In this document: positions 34,935 through 46,942 of the stretch, piece after piece
Position numbering within the stretch: the first letter of the stretch is position 1
How the letters are laid out: each line of letters opens with the position of its first letter
Assembly (NCBI GenBank): GCA_021841155.1
Contig: JAKBVU010000002.1
Span: forward strand, 16,810-80,809
From: a bacterium
Lineage (GTDB): Bacteria > Patescibacteriota > Saccharimonadia > Saccharimonadales > UBA4665
Reading direction: 5' to 3'
Length of the DNA stretch: 64,000 nucleotides
Program-made: the position numbers and the translations under genes
Notes under the pieces: generated by a model
The model's database searches: none
Told to the model about the DNA's origin: nothing
What the model saw: the letters and a program-made list of their open reading frames with translations, nothing else

Positions 34935-35678
34935 CTAATAAGTCGAGGTAGCTATTAAATCATCATTAAATGTATAGACACCTCCTGGTGTAGTGTGTGA
35001 AATATTAAAAATATAAGAAATAGTATAGAGTGTTTGACCACTACTTTGATCAGAGTATGCAATCGTTGAGTTGGGTTGATACATAAAAAGATTAGGCGAA
35101 TCATAATTACTAGAAACTTGACCATAACTAAAAGCACTACTTGGCAATTGACTAGGATTAGCCCCAAAACTAATTGGTGATGTATTAGCCACTAAGTTCA
35201 TACCGAATTGCTCTAAACCGGGTTGAGCAGTAGTTGGTGAAGTCAATGGTGTTAAAATAGCTGAGTTGTTAGACGGTGGCGGAGAAACTGTTTCAACTTG
35301 ATATCCACTAGCTAAATAACTTGAAACACTGAACTGAGCCGTAGCCGTAGCTGTTGATTTAGTACTTAAAGTACCTAGATTAACACTTGTATTATTAACA
35401 TCGATAGAAATAAACGGTGAGCGATTAGTATTAAAACCTGCTTGAGCTTGATAATTAGAGCTTTTAGTATTACCAACGGCTATTTCTCCAATAGAAGTTT
35501 TTGCGCAATAACTAGCCGAACATTGATTTAGATTACCACCAGCTCCAAAAAAAACATTATGTATTTGATAATTACTAGATGAAGCTGATTCAGCTTGAAC
35601 TAAATTTGGTATCAAAAAAAATAATAGAGCAATAATTAAACAACTCAAAAAAACAAAAAAATTATTTTTTATAAACAT
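34935..35678 (-). CDS. Secreted surface protein C with shared C-module
   Basis: 247 aa, with a signal peptide (about 1-29). The short N-region carries two related stretches, SSSNYQIHNVFFGAGG and KSSNYQAQAGFNTN, with two Cys between them. The C-module (about 110-247) aligns with protein A: PGLEQFGMNLVANTSP, NYDSPNLFMYQ, LYTISYIFN, PGGVYTFNDDLIAT, ending in Tyr. It is first in the five-gene surface cluster on the reverse strand and divergent from the fibre-like gene at 35747. Confidence 0.75.
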   Translation of the reverse strand: MFIKNNFFVFLSCLIIALLFFLIPNLVQAESASSSNYQIHNVFFGAGGNLNQCSASYCAKTSIGEIAVGNTKSSNYQAQAGFNTNRSPFISIDVNNTSVNLGTLSTKSTATATAQFSVSSYLASGYQVETVSPPPSNNSAILTPLTSPTTAQPGLEQFGMNLVANTSPISFGANPSQLPSSAFSYGQVSSNYDSPNLFMYQPNSTIAYSDQSSGQTLYTISYIFNISHTTPGGVYTFNDDLIATSTY

Positions 35679-35746
35679 AATCAGAATACTTATCTTTAAT
35701 TCTCTTTTCTTGTATTATAGATATTATAAAACTAAATTAAAAAATA

Positions 35747-36777
35747 ATGCCAGATAATGAAACAAAACCAGAAGAAATCGATTTAGAATCCAATAGTTCA
35801 AGTCTTGAAGATAATGTTATCGATGCTACGGGCGGTAATGGTTTAGAAAGTTCAAGTCTTGAAAATAACACCAACCAAAACTCTGAAACCAATGATCAAT
35901 CAAAAACTTCTTCAACGTTAAATTCCCAAAATAAACTAAAATTAAAAGACAAATTAGCCAAATTTAATATTTACCTAATATTATTCGGGTTAATAGTCGT
36001 TTTAACTATTGTGGTAGTTGTAATTACATATTTACAAAGCCAGACTCCTATCAACAATTCAACCAGTCTAAAAAATCAAAATCTAACTCAAAATAGTCTC
36101 AACCAATTGGCTGCTAATGATTCAACTATTGGAGCTCCTAAGCAAAACTTAAATGTTGAGGCTAACGCTGTTTTTGCTGGTCGAGTTTTAATCAGTAATG
36201 GTCTTCAAGTAGCCGGAGGTGAACAAATTAACGGTGGACTTGGTTTAACGAGCTTAACTGTTAAAGGCACTGGTAATTTTCAACAATTAAATAATAGTGG
36301 TAATTTATCAGTAACTGGCAATACATCTTTACAAGGTTCAACAACTATTTCAGCTAGCTTACAAGTTAATGGTAACGCTAATTTTAACGGTAATGTTTCT
36401 TCTCCTCAAATAACCACCAATTCTTTACAACTAAGTGGCAATCTTAATCTCTCACATCATATCAATGTTATTGGACCTTCACCGAGTTCCACTACTCTTA
36501 ATGCTATTGGTGCTGGTGGTACGACTACAGTCAACGGTACTGATACAGCTGGTAATATTAATATTAATACAGGCACAAATCCAAGTGCGGGTTGCTTAAT
36601 TACAGTGAATTTTAATCTGCCCTACAGTTCTACACCGTATATTGTTGTCTCGCCAATTGGATTAGCGAGTGGTTCAATTCATTACTACTTGGAACGTAAT
36701 CAGACATCTTTTAATATCTGTTCCGGTTCAACACCACCTAGTCAAGCAAATATTAGTTTTGATTATTTTATTGTCGG

Positions 36778-36781
<4 letters not shown>
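35747..36781 (+). CDS. Anchored fibre-like protein with beta-repeat stalk
   Basis: 344 aa. An acidic cytoplasmic N-terminus (about 1-70) and one membrane helix (about 74-97) lead to an external region of short repeats alternating SLTVKGTG, NLSVTGNTSLQG, SLQVNGNANFNGN and LQLSGNLNLS. This resembles the trimeric beta-helical stalks of phage tail fibres. The C-terminal domain (about 265-344, two Cys) may be the binding head. No phage genes surround it. Its stop overlaps the atpC-like stop by 4 nt, so it is convergent with the ATPase operon. TTGTAT-N17-TAAATT ends 8 nt before the ATG. A cell-surface binding fibre is plausible. Confidence 0.7.
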
Positions 36782-39268
<2,487 letters not shown>

Positions 39269-39285
<17 letters not shown>

Positions 39286-40741
39286 GATTATCTTCCTCTT
39301 GATTTGATGGACCAGATGATCCTGCTTTCAGACATGTTTGTTTGAGCTGGTCACGAACAGATTCAAAATCTTTATCTTGGCTAACCATTTTTGAAGATTT
39401 CTTAACTTCATCTTTCATTTTAGCAATATCAAGCATTTCACCTTCAGCTAAATTAAGAATTATGTCCATCATCATTTCTTGTTCCAAAAACGAAAAAGTC
39501 TGATTTGGTGCTTGAGTCAACAATTCCATAATATTATGTCCAATATCCAATGCTTTTTTAGCTTCAACCGCTAATTCAGAACCAAAATGAGAAAATTCTT
39601 CAGCTTGTCTAAAATCTGCCAAAATTTTCAAAGTCTGAGAAGCTAGTTTTTTTTGACGATCATCATGACCAACACCACCAGCACGAGTCACACTTAAACC
39701 AATATTAAGAGCTGGGCGAACACCACTCCTGAAAGTCTCCATATCCAATATCCATTGACCGTCAGTAATCGACATAATGTTAGTTGGTAAATAAGCCGTA
39801 ATATCTCCATTAGCTGCATGAACAACTGGAATGGAAGTTAAACTTTTTCCGGTACTATCTAGGCGACCGGCTCGCTCTAAAAGAGAAGAATGAGCATAAA
39901 ACATATCACCTGGATAAGAATCACGTCCAGGACTAACGCCAGAAAGTAAAGCAATTTCTCGATATGCATGAGCATGTGAAGTTAAATCATCATAGATCAC
40001 AATCGTATCTTGGTCTAATTTTTGCCAAAAATATTCAGCTATCGATGACGCCACATAAGGTGCTAAATAATTCACAATTAAAGATTCAAACATGGTAGCC
40101 ACTACTACTACTGCTTTTTTTAAACTATCAGTTTCTTTTAAACGTGACAAAAGAGTATCAACATCAGTTCGGCGCTTAGCAATCAAACAATAAACAACTA
40201 ATTGGTCGGTATTTTTTTGATTAATGGTTAGTTGTGTCACTAAAGTGCTCTTACCAGACTTACTGTCTCCTATTAATGCCATCCTCTGACCTTTTACTAT
40301 TGGAAATAAAGCGTCAATTGCTGTCACACCAGATTCAACTTGATCTTCTACTAAACGACGCGTATAAAGTGGTGGTGCAGTATTAAAAATTGGCCAAGTC
40401 GCTTCTGCGGCAATAGGACCCAAACCATCCAATGGTTCGCCCATAACCGATACTACTCGGCCAACAAATTCTTTACCAACTTTAGTTGTTAACTGATTAT
40501 CCTCTAAAACAACAATCATCCCAACGTTTAACTCAACAACTCCCAGGTGTAAAACCATCACATCATCTGGATTGACTTGTTGTACGAAACCCCTTGATCC
40601 ATCACTAAACAAAACCAAGGAATGAACACTACAAGGCTGTAAACCCCTAACGGATATTAAAAATTTATTGACCGCAATCACTTCGCCAACTGGATTATTG
40701 GCACTGACTAAACTATCAAAATATTTATTTCCAGTTGGCAT
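39269..40741 (-). CDS. atpA: F1-type ATPase alpha subunit, divergent
   Basis: 490 aa. P-loop GDSKSGKST at 159-167 (usually GDRQTGKT), SPGRDSYPGDMFYAHSSLLERAGR, and the arginine-finger strand SVTRAGGVG are present. The first beta strands start almost at once (VGEVIAVNKFLISVRGL), so the N-terminal helix that normally binds the delta subunit is shortened. The C-terminus has an extra charged tail (about 465-490). It starts 1 nt inside the delta stop. Confidence 0.93.
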
Positions 40742-41226
40742 TAATTAACTTCCTTGATTAACTTCACTAAATCCGGAATTAAATTATTAAAATGATTTTT
40801 TAAAGACAAATCGAAAAACTTATTGGGTGTTCTTAGAGTAATGCCAGCACCTATTATTGGTTGTAAACCAATTGTCAACAATAAAGAACTATCAATATTA
40901 TGTCTAAACCAATCAACTAATTTTTCCAATAATAATAAATTAGGTTCAACACTAAATCCAATATGAACTATTGGTGCTTTTATGATTAAGGTTTCAATTG
41001 ATTTTTTAAGCCAATCAACTTGATTAATATTAGTCAAATCTAAATTATTTAATTCAAGTAGATTATTTAACGATTTAGAGGTATGGGGTAATTTTATTTC
41101 AGTATCTGGGCTTTTAATTTTCATTTGTAGCAAATATTCTTTTAAATCATTAATTTCATTTAAAACTAATTCGATATCTGTGGTTGTCACGATTGATAAA
41201 GGTAAAATCAATTTCTTAGGCTCCAT
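40741..41226 (-). CDS. atpH: F-ATPase delta/OSCP-like subunit
   Basis: 161 aa, weakly conserved as usual for delta. The C-terminal part is diagnostic: LLLTIGLQPIIGAGITLRTPNKFFDLSLKNHFNNL, in which IIGAGITLR and DLSLKNHF match the OSCP pattern (IIGGxxIxxxDxxxDxSxxxxL). The N-terminal six-helix domain is hard to recognise. Delta forms the peripheral connection between alpha and b. Overlaps the b-like gene by 11 nt. Assignment leans on position between b and alpha. Confidence 0.75.
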   Translation of the reverse strand: MEPKKLILPLSIVTTTDIELVLNEINDLKEYLLQMKIKSPDTEIKLPHTSKSLNNLLELNNLDLTNINQVDWLKKSIETLIIKAPIVHIGFSVEPNLLLLEKLVDWFRHNIDSSLLLTIGLQPIIGAGITLRTPNKFFDLSLKNHFNNLIPDLVKLIKEVN

Positions 41227-41842
41227 GATTAACGTCCTCTTTGATAGCTTCTTTATTTTTTTCTAAATCAGCTACAATAAATTGTAATTGATCATTAAGA
41301 TCAATTTGGTTACCAATTGCCATCAAAACATAATGATTAACGATACTGGCCAGATGTTGTTCAAAATTATCTAAAACTTGCTTTTTTTCTAAATCGATTT
41401 GTTTTTGAATTTCATTAGACAAAACTTCTCTTTCTTTATCGATAGCTTGATTAGTTTTTTCAATAGCACTAACAGCTAATTGTCGAGCATCTTCAAGTGA
41501 TTGTTCGTATTTTTTAAATTCAGTTTGTAAATTTTTAGTCACTTCATTTTTAAGCGATTCATTAAGTTGTGAAGTCGTTAACTGCAAGTCTTGTTGTAAA
41601 AACATAGCATTCTCAGAAATAATTTTTTCAAAATGAAGTCGACCCCGATTTCTTAATTCCTCTCTAAAAGCATCGTTAAAAATTCGCGCTACGTTTTCTT
41701 TAATAGCTTGCTCAGATAATTGATTAGTCGATGACCCTCGTTTTTTAATATTTTTTTGAGACTTTAAAACAACTACTAAAACTACAGCTAAACCAAGTAA
41801 ATCTACTACAACGAATAAACTAATCTGCAACCAATTACTCAT
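41216..41842 (-). CDS. atpF: F-ATPase b-like stalk subunit
   Basis: 208 aa, somewhat longer than typical b (about 160). One N-terminal membrane helix (about 6-27) is followed by a basic stretch and a long, highly charged coiled coil to about residue 170, with typical b-type segments (AVSAIEKTNQAIDKEREVL, IDLEKKQVLDNFEQHLA). b is the stator that holds alpha3beta3 against rotation. The presence of b and delta shows that the machine was built to resist torque, even though no a subunit is visible to anchor the stator. Confidence 0.78.
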   Translation of the reverse strand: MSNWLQISLFVVVDLLGLAVVLVVVLKSQKNIKKRGSSTNQLSEQAIKENVARIFNDAFREELRNRGRLHFEKIISENAMFLQQDLQLTTSQLNESLKNEVTKNLQTEFKKYEQSLEDARQLAVSAIEKTNQAIDKEREVLSNEIQKQIDLEKKQVLDNFEQHLASIVNHYVLMAIGNQIDLNDQLQFIVADLEKNKEAIKEDVNHGA

Positions 41843-41902
41843 TTATAAGCCCACCATGTTTTTCATTATCTTAATACTATTCTATGTGATTTTATTATTT
41901 TT

Positions 41903-42802
41903 TTAAAGCTTCAGTAAAAGATAGACTGCGAAAATGCCAATTACGAATATAATGATACCGGCTGCTACGGTCTGAATCAAAGATCTAATAATAGATTTTC
42001 TAGATAACGGATTACGACCGATGGCTATCATACCAGATCGAATACCAGAATAAAGTAAAACCGCTGTTAAGATTGTACTAACAAGTAAAACAAATAAACC
42101 TAAGTAGATCCTAGCTGCATCGACCGGTTTAGCAGCAATAGTAATCGCAGCTTTAGCTAAGAAACTTGGCACATAATCAATAGATTTATTAAGTAAGGGA
42201 TTTTTTTTAATAGCAAGTTGAACTGAAACAAGGCCAATATTAACCTGCTCTTTTTTACCCGATAAAGTAGTTACATTGACCGTTCCAACTATATTAGACC
42301 TACCGTTAAAATTACTAGTTGCTTGACCTAAAATTATTGATTGATTTTGATCAGCAACCATACCAATTCCATTCAGGGATGAAATAGTAATATATTCCCC
42401 CGCTATAACTGGTCCATCTTGATTAGAAACCAAGACATTATATCGACCCGTTGATGCAACATAAACTTGTTGTTTGGTCGAATTAACTGGACTAAGCGCA
42501 ACTGGTGCTACGTTGGCTGGTACAACTACACCTAACATGCTGGCGATATTAGCTTGACTTAAAGGAATAACTTGATTAGAAGTTTTCGCAGTTAACTGAA
42601 CAATCATTCCGGTTTGAATCGAAGAAGCTGCACCATAGCTTTGAATAACGGCTTGAGAGATCGAATTACTGTTTGAGTTATTAACAACTGAAGCTGATTT
42701 AGTCTTAGTTGAACTAATCGCTACGGCTGGTACTGATAAGCCTAAAATCAAAATAATAACTATCGCAATAGATGTATATTGATTTTTTAATTGATTGAAC
42801 AT
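41903..42802 (-). CDS. Exported protein with c-subunit-like membrane hairpin (replaces F0 a/c)
   Basis: 299 aa. A signal or anchor helix (about 10-30), then an external beta-rich domain (about 55-190), recalling the small beta modules of Peptidase_G2/tail-spike-type proteins (GMIVQL, VYVASTGRYNVLVS, GPVIAGEYITISS). Next come a linker and two membrane helices (about 231-252 and 271-298). They flank a loop with AIGRNPLSRKS, like the cytoplasmic RNP/RQP loop of c subunits; charges place this loop inside. The second helix has no Asp or Glu, so it cannot bind an ion as c does. It occupies the c position directly before the b-like gene. The similarity to c is a pattern judgement. Confidence 0.7.
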   Translation of the reverse strand: MFNQLKNQYTSIAIVIILILGLSVPAVAISSTKTKSASVVNNSNSNSISQAVIQSYGAASSIQTGMIVQLTAKTSNQVIPLSQANIASMLGVVVPANVAPVALSPVNSTKQQVYVASTGRYNVLVSNQDGPVIAGEYITISSLNGIGMVADQNQSIILGQATSNFNGRSNIVGTVNVTTLSGKKEQVNIGLVSVQLAIKKNPLLNKSIDYVPSFLAKAAITIAAKPVDAARIYLGLFVLLVSTILTAVLLYSGIRSGMIAIGRNPLSRKSIIRSLIQTVAAGIIIFVIGIFAVYLLLKL

Positions 42803-42811
42803 TTTTAATTA

Positions 42812-43963
42812 TTATAACTGTTTTTTATAATTCACCAAGGCGCTTATGGTCCGATCTAAATCTGCTTGAACAGTTTGCCGACCCATAGTTAGTCGTAATG
42901 AAGAATAAATCATCGAATCGTCTAAACCAATAGCAGCTAAAACATGAGACGATTTATGGTTGGAAGCCGAACAAGCTGAACCAGCGGAAGCCATAATTTG
43001 ATGTCGATCTAAAAAAAACAATAATCTTTCATTATCTTGTCCTCGAAAACTAAAGTTTAAATTATTTGGTAAACGATATTTAAGTGATCCATTAAAACTA
43101 ATTTCCGGTATAAGTGTAACTATTTTTTCAATAAAATATTTTTGTAATTTTTGCAATCGCTCGACCTCTGTTTTTTTAATACTTTGAGTCTTGTTTAAAG
43201 CTTCGGCTAATCCAATCGAACTAGCTACATTTTCTGTACCAGATCTTAAACCATACTCTTGTCCACCTCCATCAATCAAAGGTTTCAAGCTTAAACCACG
43301 CCTAAGGTATAAAATTGCTGATTGTTTCGGTCCATAAATTTTACTACCATTTAAGCTCATCATGTCAACACCGAGACGATTAACTTTTAAATCTAAATAA
43401 TTGCCAGCCTGACAAGCATCACAAAAAATCTGAATTGGCTGATTAATACCTCTTTTTAAACGATCTAATCTTATCTGTTTAACCAAATCCGCTATTTTTT
43501 TAACTGGCTGAATAGTTCCAATTTCATTATTAGCCAACATTACAACTACTAGATTGGTTTGATCATTAATTAAATTTTTAAGACTATCAAAATCAATAAT
43601 GCCATCTGTCTTAACTTTGGCTAAAGAATAATCAAAATCTTTCAAAGCTTCTAAAACCGAATCGTGCTCCAAATGACTAACAACAACATGAGATCGATCA
43701 TAATTCTTTAAATAACCCTTTATAGCTAAATTATTGGCTTCACTACCACCAGCACAAAAAATAATCTCTTGAAAATGAACTCCAAGTATTTGAGCAATTT
43801 CTTGTCTAGCTCGCATCAAATCCGTCTTAACTGCGATAGCTGCTCGATAAATAGCTGAGGGATTATAAAAAGAATGACTAAAATAAGGCTTCATTACCTT
43901 AAAAACACCCTCATCTAGCGGGGTTGTAGCAGCATAATCTAGATATATTGATCGATCATTCAC
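42812..43963 (-). CDS. iscS: Cysteine desulfurase (IscS/NifS)
   Basis: 383 aa. PLP lysine in SLNGSKIYGPK, where the usual His before the Lys is changed to Ser; sulfur-accepting Cys in SAGSACSASNHKSSHVL; other PLP contacts in LANNEIGTIQP. It supplies sulfur for tRNA thiolation by MnmA and possibly Fe-S clusters. The start is GTG, supported by a perfect TATAAT 6 nt upstream. Only 9 nt separate it from the ATPase operon, so it may be co-transcribed with it. Confidence 0.93.
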   Translation of the reverse strand: MNDRSIYLDYAATTPLDEGVFKVMKPYFSHSFYNPSAIYRAAIAVKTDLMRARQEIAQILGVHFQEIIFCAGGSEANNLAIKGYLKNYDRSHVVVSHLEHDSVLEALKDFDYSLAKVKTDGIIDFDSLKNLINDQTNLVVVMLANNEIGTIQPVKKIADLVKQIRLDRLKRGINQPIQIFCDACQAGNYLDLKVNRLGVDMMSLNGSKIYGPKQSAILYLRRGLSLKPLIDGGGQEYGLRSGTENVASSIGLAEALNKTQSIKKTEVERLQKLQKYFIEKIVTLIPEISFNGSLKYRLPNNLNFSFRGQDNERLLFFLDRHQIMASAGSACSASNHKSSHVLAAIGLDDSMIYSSLRLTMGRQTVQADLDRTISALVNYKKQL

Positions 43964-43969
43964 AGATTT

Positions 43970-43975
43970 ATTATA
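43970..43975 (-). promoter_or_regulatory. -10 box of iscS and probably of the ATPase operon
   Basis: Perfect TATAAT ending 6 nt before the GTG start of iscS. No good -35 is seen. The first clear promoter upstream of the F1-type operon is this one. Confidence 0.45.
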
Positions 43976-43977
43976 AC

Positions 43978-44328
43978 TTAACTAACAGCTAACTGAGAGA
44001 TTTTCGACGGAATGATCCGACAATATAGCTTAGTGGCTTGAATAAAATTTTGATATTCTTGATCATCTAAAACATGATAAACTTGATCACCAAAAGATTT
44101 AACAACAGTATTAGCCCTAATATGATAATAAGTTGTCTGAAGGTGATTGATTTTACTAGAATCTTTCCATTCTTCATGCCAAACCCAAGTATATGGATTA
44201 AAACAAAAAAATTGCCTCTTATGGCCAGTCGGAATCGGACCAAATAATTGACCACCTATATTAGATTCATATTCTATAATCTTATAATATTGGCTTTTAG
44301 AATTAAAGAAATTAGTTAGTTTGACCAT
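43978..44328 (-). CDS. Hypothetical protein (116 aa)
   Basis: No family recognised. Aromatic-rich, beta-strand-prone sequence with HKRQFFCFNPYTWVWHEEW in the middle and QVYHVLDDQEYQNFIQA later; it looks like a small folded cytoplasmic domain. Start taken at ATG 44328 (MVKLTNFF) because the frame's earlier ATG at 44340 overlaps the upstream gene more deeply; the difference is 4 codons. Coupled to the 72-aa gene, possibly forming a unit with it. Confidence 0.6.
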   Translation of the reverse strand: MVKLTNFFNSKSQYYKIIEYESNIGGQLFGPIPTGHKRQFFCFNPYTWVWHEEWKDSSKINHLQTTYYHIRANTVVKSFGDQVYHVLDDQEYQNFIQATKLYCRIIPSKISQLAVS

Positions 44329-44530
44329 AAATATTATCAACAGATCGACGAGTTAACTCTAAATCACTCATTACTACGTCTTCACCTTTTTTAGTTAAGT
44401 TTATATTATTATCTACTGGCAAGACAATAATATCGCTCTTTAATCCATTAATAATTCGTTCAGCTTCTTGTAAGACTAATAAACGTTCAGTTAATGGTAC
44501 TTGCTCACGATTGCCTATTTCTGTCTTCAT
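44312..44530 (-). CDS. Hypothetical protein (72 aa)
   Basis: Small, helical-looking acidic protein (PLTERLLVLQEAERIINGLKS). AAGGAG is 8 nt before the ATG, a strong site for this genome, which supports the gene. It starts just after tatD-like and overlaps the 116-aa gene. No family recognised. Confidence 0.6.
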   Translation of the reverse strand: MKTEIGNREQVPLTERLLVLQEAERIINGLKSDIIVLPVDNNINLTKKGEDVVMSDLELTRRSVDNIYGQTN

Positions 44531-44534
44531 ATTT

Positions 44535-45347
44535 TTAAACTCCTTTTAAATTAAACAACTTAACAGTATTAAAACTAGTCTGATGTCTAATTAAATTAAA
44601 GTCTTCTTTTCTTAATTTACTTAAATACTCTGTGATATAAAACACATTTTTCGGTGTATTTATTGTACCACGATAAGGCACTGGTGTCAAATAAGGGCTA
44701 TCAGTTTCTAAAATTAAATGATCTAGAGGAATTGACTTTAACATCTCAATTTCTTGATCAGTCTTCATAAAAGTAGCAATTCCATTAACACCAATCATAA
44801 AATTATTATCTAAGGCTTGAAAAAGATTCTTTTGATCATCAGTAAAACTATGGAGTACTGCTTTTAATGGTAAAAAATCTTTAATGATTGGCCAAAAATC
44901 ATCAAAAGCCTGTCGAACATGAAATATTAACGGTAAATTATATTTTTTAGCTAATTGTAATTGCCAAATTAACAATTTTTGCTGAGAAGTTGGATCAGAA
45001 TGATGATAATAATAATCTAAACCACACTCACCTATAGCTACAATCGAATCATTAATCATGGCTTCGAATTGATGGAACTGATTGGAAGCTAAAAAATCTT
45101 TAGTTTCATGAGGATGAATACCAATCGCTGGTAACACGCAAGAATAATTATTAGCCAACTTAACTGCCAATAAACTATCTTTTAAATTACAACCAACTGC
45201 TATCATTAATTTTACGTTTTTATCAAGTGAAGCTTTAATGACAGCTTCTTGAGTCAGATGACCTTTTGAAGACCATAAACGACCAGTTGAATCTTCGTTA
45301 CCAATTGATTGAATATGACAGTGACTATCAATAAAATAATTAATCAT
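44535..45347 (-). CDS. TatD-family metal-dependent hydrolase/DNase
   Basis: 270 aa TIM-barrel. Metal ligands visible: HCH in DSHCHIQS, Glu in GECGLDYYYH, His in IFHVRQA and VLHSFT, Asp in ILETDSPYL. The family has 3'-5' exonuclease and other DNase activity, perhaps in repair or DNA degradation. It overlaps metG by 1 nt; metG-tatD-rsmA clusters are common in Gram-positive bacteria, and rsmA lies 2 kb away here. Confidence 0.92.
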   Translation of the reverse strand: MINYFIDSHCHIQSIGNEDSTGRLWSSKGHLTQEAVIKASLDKNVKLMIAVGCNLKDSLLAVKLANNYSCVLPAIGIHPHETKDFLASNQFHQFEAMINDSIVAIGECGLDYYYHHSDPTSQQKLLIWQLQLAKKYNLPLIFHVRQAFDDFWPIIKDFLPLKAVLHSFTDDQKNLFQALDNNFMIGVNGIATFMKTDQEIEMLKSIPLDHLILETDSPYLTPVPYRGTINTPKNVFYITEYLSKLRKEDFNLIRHQTSFNTVKLFNLKGV

Positions 45348-46774
45348 TAGTCAACTTTTGGAAATAAAATTTTTCTAAATTTACTCTGACTAGTAAAAAT
45401 CTTTTTAATCATTTGAGCTGTTTGAGGCATAAAACAATTGAGTAAATCTGCAATTTCTAATAAATTATCACCCTGATAAACTAGCACTTCTTTTAAATGA
45501 TCAAGATCATTTTCTTTAGCTATTAACCAAGGTTTGGTTTCATCTATATATTGATTGAGACCTCTAACCTGACTCCAAACTAAATCTAAAGCTCGATCAA
45601 AACGAAAACTAGACATATATTGATCATAATTGGCTCGATCGTGGGTCGATAAATTAAATTCGAGAGTCTGATCGGCAAAATATTTATCAATTAAAACAAC
45701 TGTTCTTTGCACAGCATTACCAAGTTCATTAGCTAATTCGTTTTGATAAGTCTGTTTAAAATGATCCCAGTTAAAATCACCATCAGCATAACTAGGAATA
45801 TGCCGCAAAAAATAATAACGAAAAGCGTCAATTCCATAATTTTCAGTTATTTCATCAGCCGAGATAACATTACCAAGACTTTTAGAAATTTTTTGATTAT
45901 TTAAAGTTACAAAACCATGAACATATAAATTTTCTGGCAAATCTAAGCCAAGTGACAATAACATAGCCGGCCAAATAGCTGCATGAAAACGTAAAATATC
46001 TTTACCTAAAACTTGAGCTTTAGCTGGCCAATAATTTTTATAATTATCATCATCAGGGTAACCAATAACTGTTAAATAATTCAATAGAGCTTCAAACCAA
46101 ACATACATTGTTTGGGAATCATCACCCGGTACATCAATACCCCACGAAATCTTATCTTTAGGTCGAGAAATTGAAATATCGTCTAATCCCCGATCAATCA
46201 GAGACAAAATCTCATTAGCTCGACTATCAGGAAAAATATTCATTTTATGATTGAGAATTTGTTCTTTAATCTGATCTTGATATTTAGATAATTTGAAAAA
46301 ATAGTTTTCTTCTTCAAGTTTTTCAAACGGTCTATTATGGTTAGGGCAAATACCATTATTAGCCTGAACCTCTGTTTCAGTAAAAAAAGCTTCGTCACCA
46401 ACACAATACCAACCAACATAGATTGATTTATAAATATCTGGCAACATTAACTGCCAAATAGCCTGACACCTCTTTTGATGAGCTTGATCGGTAGTCCTAA
46501 TAAAAGCATCATAATTAATATTTAAAGATTTAGCTAAATCTTTAAATTCTTGAGAAACATTATCTGTAAACTGTTTTGGTTTAAGACCTAAACTACTAGC
46601 TTTTTCAGATATTTTTAATCCATGTTCATCGGTACCAGTTGATAAAAAAGTTGATAGCTTTTTAGAACGAAAATAGCGAGCTAGACAATCAGCTTGAACT
46701 AATTCCATACCATAACCAATATGGGGACTAGAATTAGCATATGGAATTGAAGTGGTTACAAAATATTTTTTCAT
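45347..46774 (-). CDS. metG: Methionyl-tRNA synthetase, short form
   Basis: 475 aa. Class I signatures: PHIGYG (HIGH variant), GTDEHGLKI, and KISKSLGN (KMSKS variant). The insertion region shows only a partial Cys set (ICPNHN), so zinc binding is doubtful. It ends after the anticodon-binding helical domain, without the C-terminal tRNA-binding extension. AAGGA lies 6 nt before the ATG, downstream of tRNA-Val. Confidence 0.94.
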   Translation of the reverse strand: MKKYFVTTSIPYANSSPHIGYGMELVQADCLARYFRSKKLSTFLSTGTDEHGLKISEKASSLGLKPKQFTDNVSQEFKDLAKSLNINYDAFIRTTDQAHQKRCQAIWQLMLPDIYKSIYVGWYCVGDEAFFTETEVQANNGICPNHNRPFEKLEEENYFFKLSKYQDQIKEQILNHKMNIFPDSRANEILSLIDRGLDDISISRPKDKISWGIDVPGDDSQTMYVWFEALLNYLTVIGYPDDDNYKNYWPAKAQVLGKDILRFHAAIWPAMLLSLGLDLPENLYVHGFVTLNNQKISKSLGNVISADEITENYGIDAFRYYFLRHIPSYADGDFNWDHFKQTYQNELANELGNAVQRTVVLIDKYFADQTLEFNLSTHDRANYDQYMSSFRFDRALDLVWSQVRGLNQYIDETKPWLIAKENDLDHLKEVLVYQGDNLLEIADLLNCFMPQTAQMIKKIFTSQSKFRKILFPKVD

Positions 46775-46792
46775 GAATAATCCTTAATTTAT

Positions 46793-46869
46793 TGGTGGGA
46801 TTGAAGGGATTCGAACCCCTGACTTCAGCAATGTGAATGCTGCACTCTAGCCAACTGAGTTACAATCCC
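46793..46869 (-). tRNA. tRNA-Val (CAC)
   Basis: 77 nt. Acceptor GGGATTG/CAATCCC, anticodon stem CAGCA/TGCTG around loop TTCACAT (CAC), T loop TTCGAAT, encoded CCA. It ends 18 nt before metG on the same strand. Confidence 0.93.
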
Positions 46870-46891
46870 ATCCATTAATTATTATAACTAA

Positions 46892-46920
46892 AAAAGCGGA
46901 TTATAAAAAAATCCGCTTTT
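46892..46920 (-). terminator. Intrinsic terminator after the RRM gene
   Basis: A perfect 11-bp stem, AAAAGCGGATT/AATCCGCTTTT, with a 7-nt loop and a T-run on the reverse strand. It is nearly symmetrical, so it could work in both directions. It is the clearest hairpin terminator in the window and separates the RRM gene from tRNA-Val and metG. Confidence 0.8.
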
Positions 46921-46942
46921 ATTATAAAAACCAATTTAACAA

